A program made the translations under genes and the position numbers. The notes under the pieces are model-generated. The model had not been told where the DNA came from. It saw only the letters and a list, made by a program, of their open reading frames with translations, and did no database searches. A stretch of 47,361 bases of DNA, taken from assembly GCA_913056345.1 (NCBI GenBank), contig CAJXMH010000003.1, forward strand, positions 102,694 through 150,054. The letters are read 5' to 3'. Each line of letters opens with the position of its first letter. The stretch's first letter is position 1. Source of the stretch: an uncultured Flavobacteriales bacterium. Lineage in GTDB: Bacteria; Bacteroidota; Bacteroidia; Flavobacteriales_E; Vicingaceae. This document shows positions 9,692 to 17,919 of the stretch, piece by piece.

Positions 9692-10393
9692 ATGGCAGAT
9701 TACCAAGCTGGCGAGGTTATCTTAATTGATAAGCCACTGAAGTGGACCTCCTTTGATGTGGTAAACAAACTCAAGTGGACTTTTAAAAAACATTTTGGGT
9801 ATAAGAAAATAAAGGTTGGTCATGCCGGAACGCTCGATCCTTTGGCAAGTGGTTTACTCATAGTTTGCACAGGCAAGAAGACGAAATCAATTGCCGAGAT
9901 CCAAAACCAAAAAAAAGTCTATACCGGAAGATTTGAACTCGGTGCAGTTACTCCCTCTTATGACTTAGAGACAGAAGTAGAAGCTAAAGCAGATCCTACT
10001 CATTTAAAAGAAAATGAGCTGCATGAAGCAGCAGCCAAACTGACAGGAGAGCTTGAACAAGTCCCACCTATTTTTTCAGCTAAAAAAATCAAAGGCAAAA
10101 GAGCCTATGACTTAGCTCGTGATGGTCAAAAGCCTAAAATGCAGCCTAAAACGGTATTCGTTCACAGTTTTGAAATAGTGAAGGTCGACTTGCCGGAAGT
10201 TTACTTCAAAATTGAGTGCTCAAAAGGCACTTACATTCGCTCTTTGGCGCATGATTTTGGAGAACTATTGGAGGTTGGTGCCTATTTAAAGCGTTTAAGA
10301 AGAGAGGCAATTGGCAACTATCATTTGAAAGAAGCTACAAGCATTGATGCCTTAGTTAGTGAGCTTCAAGAACAAGCTGCTGAAAAGACTTGA
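9692..10393 (+). CDS. truB: tRNA pseudouridine(55) synthase TruB
   Basis: This 233-residue enzyme isomerises U55 to pseudouridine in the T-loop of tRNAs. Motif I is VGHAGTLDPLASGLL with the catalytic Asp49. Other family motifs are YTGRFELGAVTPSYDLE near residue 77, QVPPIFSAKKIKGKRAYDLAR near 122, and CSKGTYIRSLAHDFGE near 178. It is short because it lacks the extended C-terminal PUA domain of the E. coli enzyme, as usual in Bacteroidetes. It follows DUF3098 by 9 bp. The uppP gene often found between these two in related genomes is absent here. Confidence 0.95.
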   Translation: MADYQAGEVILIDKPLKWTSFDVVNKLKWTFKKHFGYKKIKVGHAGTLDPLASGLLIVCTGKKTKSIAEIQNQKKVYTGRFELGAVTPSYDLETEVEAKADPTHLKENELHEAAAKLTGELEQVPPIFSAKKIKGKRAYDLARDGQKPKMQPKTVFVHSFEIVKVDLPEVYFKIECSKGTYIRSLAHDFGELLEVGAYLKRLRREAIGNYHLKEATSIDALVSELQEQAAEKT

Positions 10394-10401
10394 TTATTTC
10401 T

Positions 10402-10409
10402 TAATTTTG
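10402..10409 (+). promoter_or_regulatory. Candidate -7 promoter element for queA-ispD
   Basis: TAATTTTG is an exact fit to TAnnTTTG and is followed by CC. It lies in the 52-bp gap after truB, 36 bp upstream of the queA ATG. No well-spaced -33 TTG is visible. Confidence 0.42.
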
Positions 10410-10445
10410 CCATTCATTTTTTGAAACGGCCTAAACAGATAGAAC

Positions 10446-11492
10446 ATGAAGTTATCTAAATTCAAATTTGACCTTCCAAAAGAGCTTTTAGCTCAACATC
10501 CTGCCGATAACCGAGATGATTCGAGGTTGATGGTGATCCATCGCGATACAGGAAAAATAGAGCACAAGCTTTTTAAAGATGTGATTGACTATTTTGATGA
10601 AGATGACGTATTGATCATGAACGACACCAAAGTATTTCCAGCTCGTTTATACGGGAATAAGGAAAAGACAGGCGCCAAGATTGAAGTTTTCTTGTTAAGA
10701 GAACTCAATAGCGAAAACCTACTTTGGGATGTATTGGTAGATCCTGCTCGAAAGATCAGAATTGGTAATAAACTCTATTTTGGTGATGATGATTTGGTTG
10801 CTGAGGTAATAGACAATACCACTTCTAGAGGTAGAACCCTTCGTTTCTTGTTCGATGGTAGCCATGATGAGTTCAAAAAGATCATTGATTCATTAGGTGA
10901 AACCCCGATTCCTAAATTCATTGAAAGAGAAGTAGAGCCCGAAGATGAAGAGCGTTACCAAACAGTTTATGCCAAGAATGAAGGGGCTGTTGCAGCGCCT
11001 ACTGCGGGATTGCACTTTAGTAAAAATCTGCTTAAAAAATTAGAGATAAAAGGGGTTGATTTCTCTTATGTCACCTTGCACATTGGTTTAGGCACATTTA
11101 GGCCTGTTGAAGTTGAAGACCTTACCAAGCACAAAATGGACTCTGAAGAGATGGTTATTAGTGAGGAGGCCGCTGACCGAGTGAATCTTGCTAAGCGAAG
11201 TAAGAAGAAGGTTTGCGCTATTGGTACCACGAGTATGCGCGCCATAGAAACTTCTGTTTCTACTGATGGGTTTCTAAAGCCTTATAAAGGATGGACCAAT
11301 AAATTCATTTTTCCTCCTTATGATTTCAGTATTGCCGACATGATGATCACAAATTTTCACACCCCTGAATCAACCTTGCTGATGCAAGCAGCTGCTTTTG
11401 GAGGTTATGATCTCATTATGAAAGCCTATCAAGAAGCCATTAAAGAGAAATACCGTTTTTATAGCTATGGCGATGCCATGCTGATCCTCTAA
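10446..11492 (+). CDS. queA: tRNA preQ1(34) S-adenosylmethionine ribosyltransferase-isomerase QueA
   Basis: This 348-residue enzyme transfers and isomerises the ribosyl moiety of SAM onto preQ1 at position 34 of tRNA, giving epoxyqueuosine. Recognisable family blocks include [22 protein letters not shown] near residue 8, [16 protein letters not shown] near 54, [21 protein letters not shown] near 166, [13 protein letters not shown] near 209, and [16 protein letters not shown] near 300. The length is typical. It follows truB, as in many Bacteroidetes, and is separated from the next gene by a single base. Confidence 0.96.
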   Translation: MKLSKFKFDLPKELLAQHPADNRDDSRLMVIHRDTGKIEHKLFKDVIDYFDEDDVLIMNDTKVFPARLYGNKEKTGAKIEVFLLRELNSENLLWDVLVDPARKIRIGNKLYFGDDDLVAEVIDNTTSRGRTLRFLFDGSHDEFKKIIDSLGETPIPKFIEREVEPEDEERYQTVYAKNEGAVAAPTAGLHFSKNLLKKLEIKGVDFSYVTLHIGLGTFRPVEVEDLTKHKMDSEEMVISEEAADRVNLAKRSKKKVCAIGTTSMRAIETSVSTDGFLKPYKGWTNKFIFPPYDFSIADMMITNFHTPESTLLMQAAAFGGYDLIMKAYQEAIKEKYRFYSYGDAMLIL

Positions 11493-11493
11493 G

Positions 11494-12150
11494 GTGAAAC
11501 AATCAGTTATTATAGTAGCAGGAGGTAAAGGAAGCCGCATGGGCTCTGAAACTCCTAAACAGTTTTTACCCTTAAAGGGTGAACCTATTTTATTTCACAC
11601 TATAAGGTCTTTCCAACTTGCTTTGCCCGAAGCGGAAATTGTACTAGTACTACCTCAAGCTGAAATGGCACGCTGGCAGGTAATGGCTTTTGACACTCCC
11701 TTTCAATCCATTAAAACAGTTGCAGGCGGAGCACAACGCTTTGATTCCGTAAAAGCAGGACTTGAGTTGGTTGAAGAAGGCATTGTAGGGATTCATGATG
11801 CAGTAAGGCCATTGGTGAGCCAAACATGCATTCAAAATGCTTTTAAGCTTGCCGCTGAAAAAGGTTCAGCCATACCGGTAGTGGAATTAAAAGACAGTCT
11901 GAGAGAGTTGAGTGGAGCACAATCACAGGCAAAAAATCGAGCTGATTTTTGCTTGGTACAAACCCCACAATGCTTTGAAGTTACAAAATTAAAAGAGGCC
12001 TATCAGCAAAGCTATCAAGCCAATTTTACCGATGACGCATCAGTTTTTGAAGCAGCAGGAAATACCATTAAGTTGGTTGCAGGAAATACTGAGAACATAA
12101 AGATTACCACACCTACAGACTTAGTAGTTGCTGAAGCGCTTATGGTCTAA
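11494..12150 (+). CDS. ispD: 2-C-methyl-D-erythritol 4-phosphate cytidylyltransferase IspD
   Basis: This 218-residue enzyme couples MEP with CTP in the third step of non-mevalonate isoprenoid synthesis. The nucleotide-binding signature AGGKGSRMGSETPKQFLPL lies at residues 8-26. IHDAVRPLVS near residue 99 and TDDASVFEAAG near 179 complete the fold. Translation starts at GTG (11494), one base after the queA stop. No ATG upstream is possible and the next ATG would delete the nucleotide-binding loop. The 3' end overlaps the convergent amidohydrolase gene by 4 bp. It fits with the downstream polyprenyl synthase in isoprenoid supply. Confidence 0.95.
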   Translation: MKQSVIIVAGGKGSRMGSETPKQFLPLKGEPILFHTIRSFQLALPEAEIVLVLPQAEMARWQVMAFDTPFQSIKTVAGGAQRFDSVKAGLELVEEGIVGIHDAVRPLVSQTCIQNAFKLAAEKGSAIPVVELKDSLRELSGAQSQAKNRADFCLVQTPQCFEVTKLKEAYQQSYQANFTDDASVFEAAGNTIKLVAGNTENIKITTPTDLVVAEALMV

Positions 12151-13313
12151 ACTTTAAGTCTTCTCACTTTTGTGCCAGACAAAGCATCAGGTGCTTTGAG
12201 GTTTTCCAACCAATTTAATCCCGGCTTTTTCCCAATTTCTAAAGTGCCGAAATCTGTTAATCCTAAAAATTCAGCTCCATTTTTACAGCCACATTCAATC
12301 AGTTTTGCATTGCTAATTTCTGGAAATTCAGCCTGAATGATTTTCATCTCCTCTAAAATTGAAAGGCCATCGTTTGAGGCTAGGCTGTCTGTTCCTAAAG
12401 TGCATTTTACGTCAGCTGCAACATAGTTTTTGATATTAGGTAAACGCTTTTCAATGTATTGGTTAGCTGCCGGGCAAAAACACCAATAAAGATGAGGGTG
12501 AAGCTTTTCGGCTTGCTCTAAATCAGAGGCGCTTGTAAAGGTGTTATGAACTAATAAGAGCGGTTTTTCTTTGTCAAGCAAAGGCAGGTAAGTCGGTAAG
12601 GAGTTTTGCTTATTGGCTTTAAGGTGCTCGGTAGATAAACCAAAGCTTTCGAGCATCTCCTTTAGTTCGCCGCTATTTGCATGGAATAGTTCATTTTCTG
12701 CTGCGGTTTCTTGGTTGTGAATGCTAAGTAAAGCATTGTTTTTTTCAGCTTTCAAGTATTTAAAAAGCGCATTAGAAACAGAATAAGGACTGTGCGGGAC
12801 TAAAGAGGCCAAAAGTCCCACTTTCTCAGCTTCAGCTTTTAGTGTTTTTCCGCTTTCAAAAATGTCTTTTGCTTTTTGCGGATCAAAGCCAAAAAGTTCA
12901 ATAAAAGTATGGTAGTGAATCTTAGATTGTATTTTTTGATGAAAACTGCTGCTTCCATTTGAAATGTCCCCAACCGCCACAATGCCATTTTTCCACATAG
13001 CCAGATCAGCTTGTCGAATGGCCTCGTGAATTTCTTCCTCTTCAGCTTTACGCTGACTTTGAACTCCTTGAATGAATGAAACTAAGCCTTTCCCACTTTG
13101 TACTTTTGACTTTAAGTGTGATAACTCTAAGTGACAATGTGTATTCACAAATCCTGGGCAAATTCCTCCCGGTAAATACTTCACTTCAGAAGTTTCGCTT
13201 TGGAGCTTTTGACCAACTTCTAACACTTCCCCATCAGAACTCATCCGAATCATGCCGTTTTGTATCGGCTCGCCAACTGCGGTGTAAAGAAGATCTGTTT
13301 TGAATAACATCAT
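12147..13313 (-). CDS. Amidohydrolase-family metal-dependent hydrolase
   Basis: This 388-residue protein belongs to the amidohydrolase superfamily of the chlorohydrolase/aminodeoxyfutalosine-deaminase-like branch. The metal-binding HxH sits at His59/His61 (GFVNTHCHLELSH). Later candidate ligands are HSPYSVSN near residue 173, SIHNQET near 197, and CTLGTDSLASNDGLSILEE near 305-323, where the Asp is expected. The substrate cannot be told; an aminofutalosine or other purine-like amine is possible. There are two consecutive Met codons at the start (13313 and 13310), and a TAnnTTTG element ends only 2 bp upstream, so the second may be the true start. The 3' end overlaps ispD. Confidence 0.85.
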   Translation of the reverse strand: MMLFKTDLLYTAVGEPIQNGMIRMSSDGEVLEVGQKLQSETSEVKYLPGGICPGFVNTHCHLELSHLKSKVQSGKGLVSFIQGVQSQRKAEEEEIHEAIRQADLAMWKNGIVAVGDISNGSSSFHQKIQSKIHYHTFIELFGFDPQKAKDIFESGKTLKAEAEKVGLLASLVPHSPYSVSNALFKYLKAEKNNALLSIHNQETAAENELFHANSGELKEMLESFGLSTEHLKANKQNSLPTYLPLLDKEKPLLLVHNTFTSASDLEQAEKLHPHLYWCFCPAANQYIEKRLPNIKNYVAADVKCTLGTDSLASNDGLSILEEMKIIQAEFPEISNAKLIECGCKNGAEFLGLTDFGTLEIGKKPGLNWLENLKAPDALSGTKVRRLKV

Positions 13314-13315
13314 TA

Positions 13316-13323
13316 CAAAGGTA
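13316..13323 (-). promoter_or_regulatory. Candidate -7 element for the amidohydrolase gene (leaderless?)
   Basis: On the minus strand this reads TACCTTTG, an exact TAnnTTTG, within CCTTACCTTTG. A TTG on the minus strand at 13342-13340 lies 16 bp upstream. Only two bases separate the element from the first ATG, so transcription would start at or inside the doubled ATG. Confidence 0.5.
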
Positions 13324-13399
13324 AGGATAGCAATTTCTGCAATTAGTAATTAAAAGCTGGTCAGTGCCAACTAATGTAGGAATCTCCCTTTTCCCACCT

Positions 13400-13407
13400 T
13401 ACCTTTG
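13400..13407 (+). promoter_or_regulatory. Candidate -7 element for rlmN
   Basis: TACCTTTG is an exact TAnnTTTG within CCTTACCTTTG (13397-13407), followed by CAC. It is an 11-bp perfect inverted copy of the element for the divergent amidohydrolase gene. The rlmN ATG lies 8 bp further on, implying a leader of only a few bases. No -33 TTG was found. Confidence 0.5.
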
Positions 13408-13415
13408 CACTGCTT

Positions 13416-14471
13416 ATGGCAGAGAAGAAAAACATACGAGAGCTTAGTTTAGAAGAAATGAAAAGTTTCTTTGTAGAAATAGGCGAAAAACCTTTTCGGG
13501 CTAAGCAACTTTATGAATGGCTGTGGCAAAAGTCAGCACGCTCATTTGAAGAAATGACCAACCTCTCTAAAGGTTTAAGGGAAAAGTTGGAATTACACTT
13601 TGACTTGCCTGCAGTAAAAGTTGCGGAAGAGCAGATTAGCAACGATAAAACGGTAAAGAACGCTTTTCAATTAGCTGATGGAAAAATTACTGAAGGGGTT
13701 TTGATTCCGACCACGAAAAGAATGACAGCTTGTATTTCTTCGCAAGTTGGATGCAGCCTGGCCTGTAAGTTTTGTGCCACAGGCAAGCTTAAACTGATGC
13801 GTAACATTCGCTTCGATGAAATCTACGATCAAGTTGCCATTATAAAAGCGCAAGCTGAAAAATACTACGACCGTCCACTTTCTAATATTGTATACATGGG
13901 CATGGGTGAGCCGCTGTTAAACTACAGTCAGCTGTTAAAATCGGTAGAGCGCATTACAGCTGAAGATGGTTTGGGGATGTCGCCAAAACGCATAACCGTT
14001 TCAACTGCTGGCATTGCCAAATTAATTAAGCGCTTAGGTGACGATGAAGTGAAGTTTAACCTTGCGCTTTCCTTGCATGCGGCAAATGATGAAAAGCGCA
14101 GCCACATTATGCCGATTAACGAGCAGAATAATTTGGAGGTTTTAGCCGAAGCGCTCAAGCATTTTCATGATAAAACTGGCAGTCGCGTTACTTTTGAATA
14201 CATCATTTTCAAAGATTTTAACGACGAATTGCAAGATGCCGCTGAATTGGCTGAATTCTGTAAGCATGTCCCGTGTAAGATCAACATCATTGAATACAAC
14301 CCGATCGACGAGGGAGAATTTCAGCAAGCTGATCCTCAAAAAGTAGACGCTTTTGCCGACTTTTTAGAAAGCAGGAATCTGGTGGTGAATGTTCGGCGAA
14401 GCAGGGGAAAAGATATTGATGCTGCTTGTGGTCAATTGGCCAACAAAAATGGGGCAGTTACGGTTGATTAA
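13416..14471 (+). CDS. rlmN: Dual-specificity 23S rRNA/tRNA adenine-C2 methyltransferase RlmN
   Basis: This 351-residue radical-SAM enzyme methylates A2503 of 23S rRNA and A37 of some tRNAs. The [4Fe-4S]/SAM motif CxxxCxxC is at Cys113, Cys117 and Cys120 (VGCSLACKFCATGK). The methyl-carrying Cys lies near the C-terminus in DIDAACGQLA. Other blocks include FRAKQLYEWLW near residue 27, VYMGMGEPLLNY near 158, and RVTFEYIIFKDFND near 249. The start is supported by the family-typical distance from Met1 to FRAKQLYEW. The next gene starts 18 bp after the stop with its own -7 element. Confidence 0.96.
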   Translation: MAEKKNIRELSLEEMKSFFVEIGEKPFRAKQLYEWLWQKSARSFEEMTNLSKGLREKLELHFDLPAVKVAEEQISNDKTVKNAFQLADGKITEGVLIPTTKRMTACISSQVGCSLACKFCATGKLKLMRNIRFDEIYDQVAIIKAQAEKYYDRPLSNIVYMGMGEPLLNYSQLLKSVERITAEDGLGMSPKRITVSTAGIAKLIKRLGDDEVKFNLALSLHAANDEKRSHIMPINEQNNLEVLAEALKHFHDKTGSRVTFEYIIFKDFNDELQDAAELAEFCKHVPCKINIIEYNPIDEGEFQQADPQKVDAFADFLESRNLVVNVRRSRGKDIDAACGQLANKNGAVTVD

Positions 14472-14473
14472 GG

Positions 14474-14481
14474 TACTTTTG
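14474..14481 (+). promoter_or_regulatory. Candidate -7 element for the polyprenyl synthase gene
   Basis: TACTTTTG matches TAnnTTTG exactly and fills the 18-bp gap between rlmN and the next gene. The ATG is 8 bp downstream, giving a leader of a few bases at most. No spaced -33 TTG is evident. Confidence 0.42.
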
Positions 14482-14489
14482 TACTCCGC

Positions 14490-15467
14490 ATGAAAATATC
14501 GCTTGACCAGATAAAAGCTCCCATTAAAGAGGAAATGCAAGATTTCGAAAAACACTTTCGAAACAGCATGAAAAGTGATGTCGCCTTGTTGGATAAGATC
14601 ACCCACTACATTGTGAAGCGAAAGGGCAAGCAAATGAGACCCATGTTTGTCTTTCTTTCAGCAAAATTATTTGGTAAAAGCAATGAATCTACCTACACGG
14701 CAGCTTCCTTAATTGAGCTGTTGCATACCGCTACTTTAGTTCATGATGATGTAGTGGATGAGGCCTACAAGCGAAGAGGTTTCTTCAGCATCAATGCCCT
14801 TTGGAAAAATAAAATTGCCGTATTGGTTGGGGACTATTTACTTTCTCGTGGATTGCTCCTTTCAGTTGATCAGAATGAGTTTGATCTTTTACGCATCGTC
14901 AGTACTTCAGTTAAACTTATGAGTGAAGGAGAGCTACTCCAAATAGAGAAAGCCAGAAAGCTTGATATCAGCGAGGAAGTTTACTTTGATATCATCACGA
15001 AAAAAACCGCCACTTTGATTGCCTCTTGTTGTGCAACTGGAGCAAAATCTGCAGGGCAAAATGATGAAACCGTTGAACTAATGCGCAAATTTGGAGAAAC
15101 GGTGGGGATTTGCTTTCAAATTAAAGATGACTTGTTTGATTATGGAAGCGGAGACGAAATTGGCAAACCAACCGGCATCGATATCAAAGAAAAAAAGATG
15201 ACCTTACCGCTTATTTACGCCCTTTCTCAGGCAAAACGTGCTGAAAAAAGGAGAATCATCAATACCGTTAAAAACAACAACAACGATGATAAAAAGGTAA
15301 ATGAAGTGATTCAGTTTGTATTGCAGTCTGGAGGTATTGAGTACGCTACTGAGAAAATGCATCAATACCGCGATGATGCACTAAAGTTGCTGGAACAATT
15401 TCCCGAGAATGAAGCAAGAAATTCGTTGAAAGACTTAGTTTTATATACCACAGAAAGAAAGAAGTAA
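14490..15467 (+). CDS. Polyprenyl (all-trans) diphosphate synthase
   Basis: This 325-residue prenyltransferase elongates allylic diphosphates with IPP, most likely to make the side chain of menaquinone. The first Asp-rich motif is HDDVVD (Asp86, Asp87, Asp90) and the second is KDDLFDYGSGDEIGKPTG near residue 212. The substrate-binding KGKQMRPMF lies at 45-53. The product length (hexa-, hepta- or octaprenyl) cannot be deduced safely. IspB-like or solanesyl synthases are the nearest families. It is adjacent to a small lipoprotein gene starting 1 bp after the stop. Confidence 0.92.
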   Translation: MKISLDQIKAPIKEEMQDFEKHFRNSMKSDVALLDKITHYIVKRKGKQMRPMFVFLSAKLFGKSNESTYTAASLIELLHTATLVHDDVVDEAYKRRGFFSINALWKNKIAVLVGDYLLSRGLLLSVDQNEFDLLRIVSTSVKLMSEGELLQIEKARKLDISEEVYFDIITKKTATLIASCCATGAKSAGQNDETVELMRKFGETVGICFQIKDDLFDYGSGDEIGKPTGIDIKEKKMTLPLIYALSQAKRAEKRRIINTVKNNNNDDKKVNEVIQFVLQSGGIEYATEKMHQYRDDALKLLEQFPENEARNSLKDLVLYTTERKK

Positions 15468-15468
15468 A

Positions 15469-15894
15469 ATGAATAAGCTGTTTATCTTGATCTTGGGCTT
15501 CTTTTTAATCGCTTGTGGCGAAGAAGCCAAACAAGCAAGCACAGAAGCATCTACAGAAAGTATAATTGAGAAAGAAGAAAATTACCTTGAACGCTATCCC
15601 AATGGCTTGAAGAAGGTAGAGGGGAAGTTGATCAACGGTCAGCGCCATGGTATATGGACCTATTATTACGAAAATGGGATGAAGTGGAGTGAAGGTAAAT
15701 ACAAACGAGGCATCCGAGATGGATTTTCAGTGGTTTATTACGAGAATGGTCGCAAAAAATTAGCTGGAGAATACAAAGGAGATCTCAAAGTAGGTATCTG
15801 GAAGGTTTGGAACGACGATGGGAGTTTCGCTGCTGAAGTGAACCTTAATGAAAAACTGTCTGCTGCAGACTCTCTCAAGCTTGGAATGAAATAA
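15469..15894 (+). CDS. Small lipoprotein with MORN-like repeats (YwqK-type)
   Basis: This 141-residue protein begins with a lipoprotein signal peptide (MNKLFILILGFFLIAC, Cys16). From about residue 40 there are successive MORN-like units: YPNGLKKVEGKLINGQRHG, YYENGMKWSEGKYKRGIRDG and YYENGRKKLAGEYKGDLKVG, ending in WKVWNDDGSF. Such repeats occur in proteins loosely annotated as 'toxin-antitoxin system YwqK family', but nothing here indicates a toxin or antitoxin. The role is unknown. It is probably co-transcribed with the polyprenyl synthase gene 1 bp upstream. Confidence 0.85.
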   Translation: MNKLFILILGFFLIACGEEAKQASTEASTESIIEKEENYLERYPNGLKKVEGKLINGQRHGIWTYYYENGMKWSEGKYKRGIRDGFSVVYYENGRKKLAGEYKGDLKVGIWKVWNDDGSFAAEVNLNEKLSAADSLKLGMK

Positions 15895-15939
15895 GTCTTC
15901 TGACTATTTCTTTACTTATCTTCGTTTAAAATTCAAGGC

Positions 15940-17919
15940 ATGATTCCCAAGGAAACGGTAGATGAAATCTTAGGTACTGCTCGTGTAGACGAAGTAGTGG
16001 GTGATTTCGTAAACCTAAAAAAAAGAGGAGCCAATTTACTGGGTTTATGTCCATTTCATAATGAGAAAACCCCCTCTTTTACGGTTTCTCCTTCTAAGGG
16101 AATTTACAAATGCTTTGGGTGCGGTGAGGCAGGTAGTGCGGTAAATTTTATCATGCAGCATGAGCAGTATACTTACCCTGAGGCTCTCAAATACCTGGCT
16201 AATAAGTACAACATTGAAATCGAAGAAGAGGAGCAAACCGCTGAGCAGATCCAAGCTGCTAATGAGAAGGAATCACTTTTTTTGGTTACCCAATTTGCCG
16301 CAGAGTACTTTCATAAGCAGCTTTTAGAATCAGAAGATGGTCGGGCAATAGGCTTAAGTTATTTTAAAGAGCGGGGCTTTCGTGAGTCAACCATTGAAAA
16401 ATTCAACTTGGGCTATAATCCCGATAGTTGGGAAGCCTTTACCAAAGCAGCTTTAGATAAAGGCTATAAGCTAGAGTATTTGGAAAAAACCGGTATGACC
16501 ATCGTGAAAGATGATGGTAAGAAGCGATTTGACCGCTTTAAAGGAAGAGTGATCTTTCCCATACACAACATCTCGGGTCGGGCTATAGCATTTGGAGGTC
16601 GCACGCTTTCAGCCGATAAAAAGATTGCAAAATACCTGAACTCTCCCGAGTCTGACATTTACTACAAAAGCCGTGTGCTGTATGGTTTACACCTTGCTAA
16701 AAGGAAAATTGTAGAGCAAGACAATTGTTTTCTTGTTGAAGGCTATACGGATGTAATTTCATTGCACCAAAATGGGGTGGAAAATGTAGTAGCTTCATCA
16801 GGTACTTCGCTCACTGAAGACCAAATTCGCCTCATAAAGCGTTACACGCAGAATATCACCATTTTATTTGATGGTGATACAGCAGGAATCAAGGCTGCAT
16901 TTAGGGGAATAGACATGATCTTGGAAGAAGGCATGAACGTAAAAGTGCTTTCTTTCCCAGAGGGTGAAGATCCTGATTCATTTGCCATGAATCGCAGTGA
17001 AGATGAATTGACTTCTTTCTTGAATGAAGAAGCTCAGGATTTCATTCGCTATAAAACCAGTTTGCTCCTTGCTGAGGTTGGAAATGACCCAATTAAGCGA
17101 GCAAACCTGATCAAGAGTATTGTGGGCAGTATTGCCCTTATTCCCGATACCATCGCCCGTTCTGTTTATGTGCAGGAGTGCAGCGACCTGATGGAAATTG
17201 GTGAACAGGCTTTAATGAGTGAACTTAACAAAGTTCGGCGCAAGCGATTAAATCAAAAAAATAAAGAACTACAAAGGCAACAACAAGCTGAAGATACCGC
17301 TCCACCTCCTAGTGAGGCCGATATGCCCTTGGATCCATACAATGTTCAGGAAGATAGCAAACCAACTTCTACCACTCCCTTAGCCTTTCAAGAGCGAGAT
17401 GTGATTCGCACTTTAGTGAAGTTTGGAAATGAAAAATTTCAATTAGCCGGTGAGCAGGAAGACGAAGCGATAGAACTTACCGTGGCAGAGTATCTCATTT
17501 TTGAAATGGAACAAGATCAACTAAGCATAGATGACGGAGATCTTAGAAAAGTGTATGAAATCTTCCAAAAGGCAGTTGATGAAGAAAGAGCAGTAGATGA
17601 AAATGAATTGGTTTCAAATTCTGACCAAACCATTAGCAGCATAGCCATTGAATGTTTAATGGATAAATATTCGCTGAGCATGAATTGGGAAGAGAAGCAT
17701 AATATCATCACCATTAAAGAAGAAGAGATCTTACAGCACAAAGTGCATAAAGGGATTTGTTCATGGCGCTTGAATAAAGTGCAGCAAATGATACAAGAAA
17801 AGCAAGAAAGCCTAAAAGACCGAAAGGAGGAATACGAAGATATTATAGCAGAAATTCTACGCTTAGAAGAAGCAAAAAAGGCTTTGGCAAAAGAATTAGG
17901 AAGAATCATATTGCGCTAA
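15940..17919 (+). CDS. dnaG: DNA primase DnaG
   Basis: This 659-residue primase makes RNA primers at replication forks. The N-terminal CHC2 zinc finger has Cys37, His40, Cys58 and Cys61 (CPFHNEKTPSF ... YKCFGCG). The catalytic core follows, including FKGRVIFPIHNISGRAIAFGGR near residue 199. The TOPRIM domain has VEGYTDVISLHQNG near residue 266 and LFDGDTAGIKAA near 308. Residues ~440-659 form a helicase-interacting C-terminal region with a highly charged helical end. The ClC gene starts immediately after the stop. Confidence 0.96.
   Translation: MIPKETVDEILGTARVDEVVGDFVNLKKRGANLLGLCPFHNEKTPSFTVSPSKGIYKCFGCGEAGSAVNFIMQHEQYTYPEALKYLANKYNIEIEEEEQTAEQIQAANEKESLFLVTQFAAEYFHKQLLESEDGRAIGLSYFKERGFRESTIEKFNLGYNPDSWEAFTKAALDKGYKLEYLEKTGMTIVKDDGKKRFDRFKGRVIFPIHNISGRAIAFGGRTLSADKKIAKYLNSPESDIYYKSRVLYGLHLAKRKIVEQDNCFLVEGYTDVISLHQNGVENVVASSGTSLTEDQIRLIKRYTQNITILFDGDTAGIKAAFRGIDMILEEGMNVKVLSFPEGEDPDSFAMNRSEDELTSFLNEEAQDFIRYKTSLLLAEVGNDPIKRANLIKSIVGSIALIPDTIARSVYVQECSDLMEIGEQALMSELNKVRRKRLNQKNKELQRQQQAEDTAPPPSEADMPLDPYNVQEDSKPTSTTPLAFQERDVIRTLVKFGNEKFQLAGEQEDEAIELTVAEYLIFEMEQDQLSIDDGDLRKVYEIFQKAVDEERAVDENELVSNSDQTISSIAIECLMDKYSLSMNWEEKHNIITIKEEEILQHKVHKGICSWRLNKVQQMIQEKQESLKDRKEEYEDIIAEILRLEEAKKALAKELGRIILR

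Noticed and set aside
17517-17909. 130-codon open frame antisense to the 3' part of dnaG
   Set aside because: Its Ser/Phe-rich composition is what antisense reading of a Glu/Lys-rich helix produces; a frame shadow.
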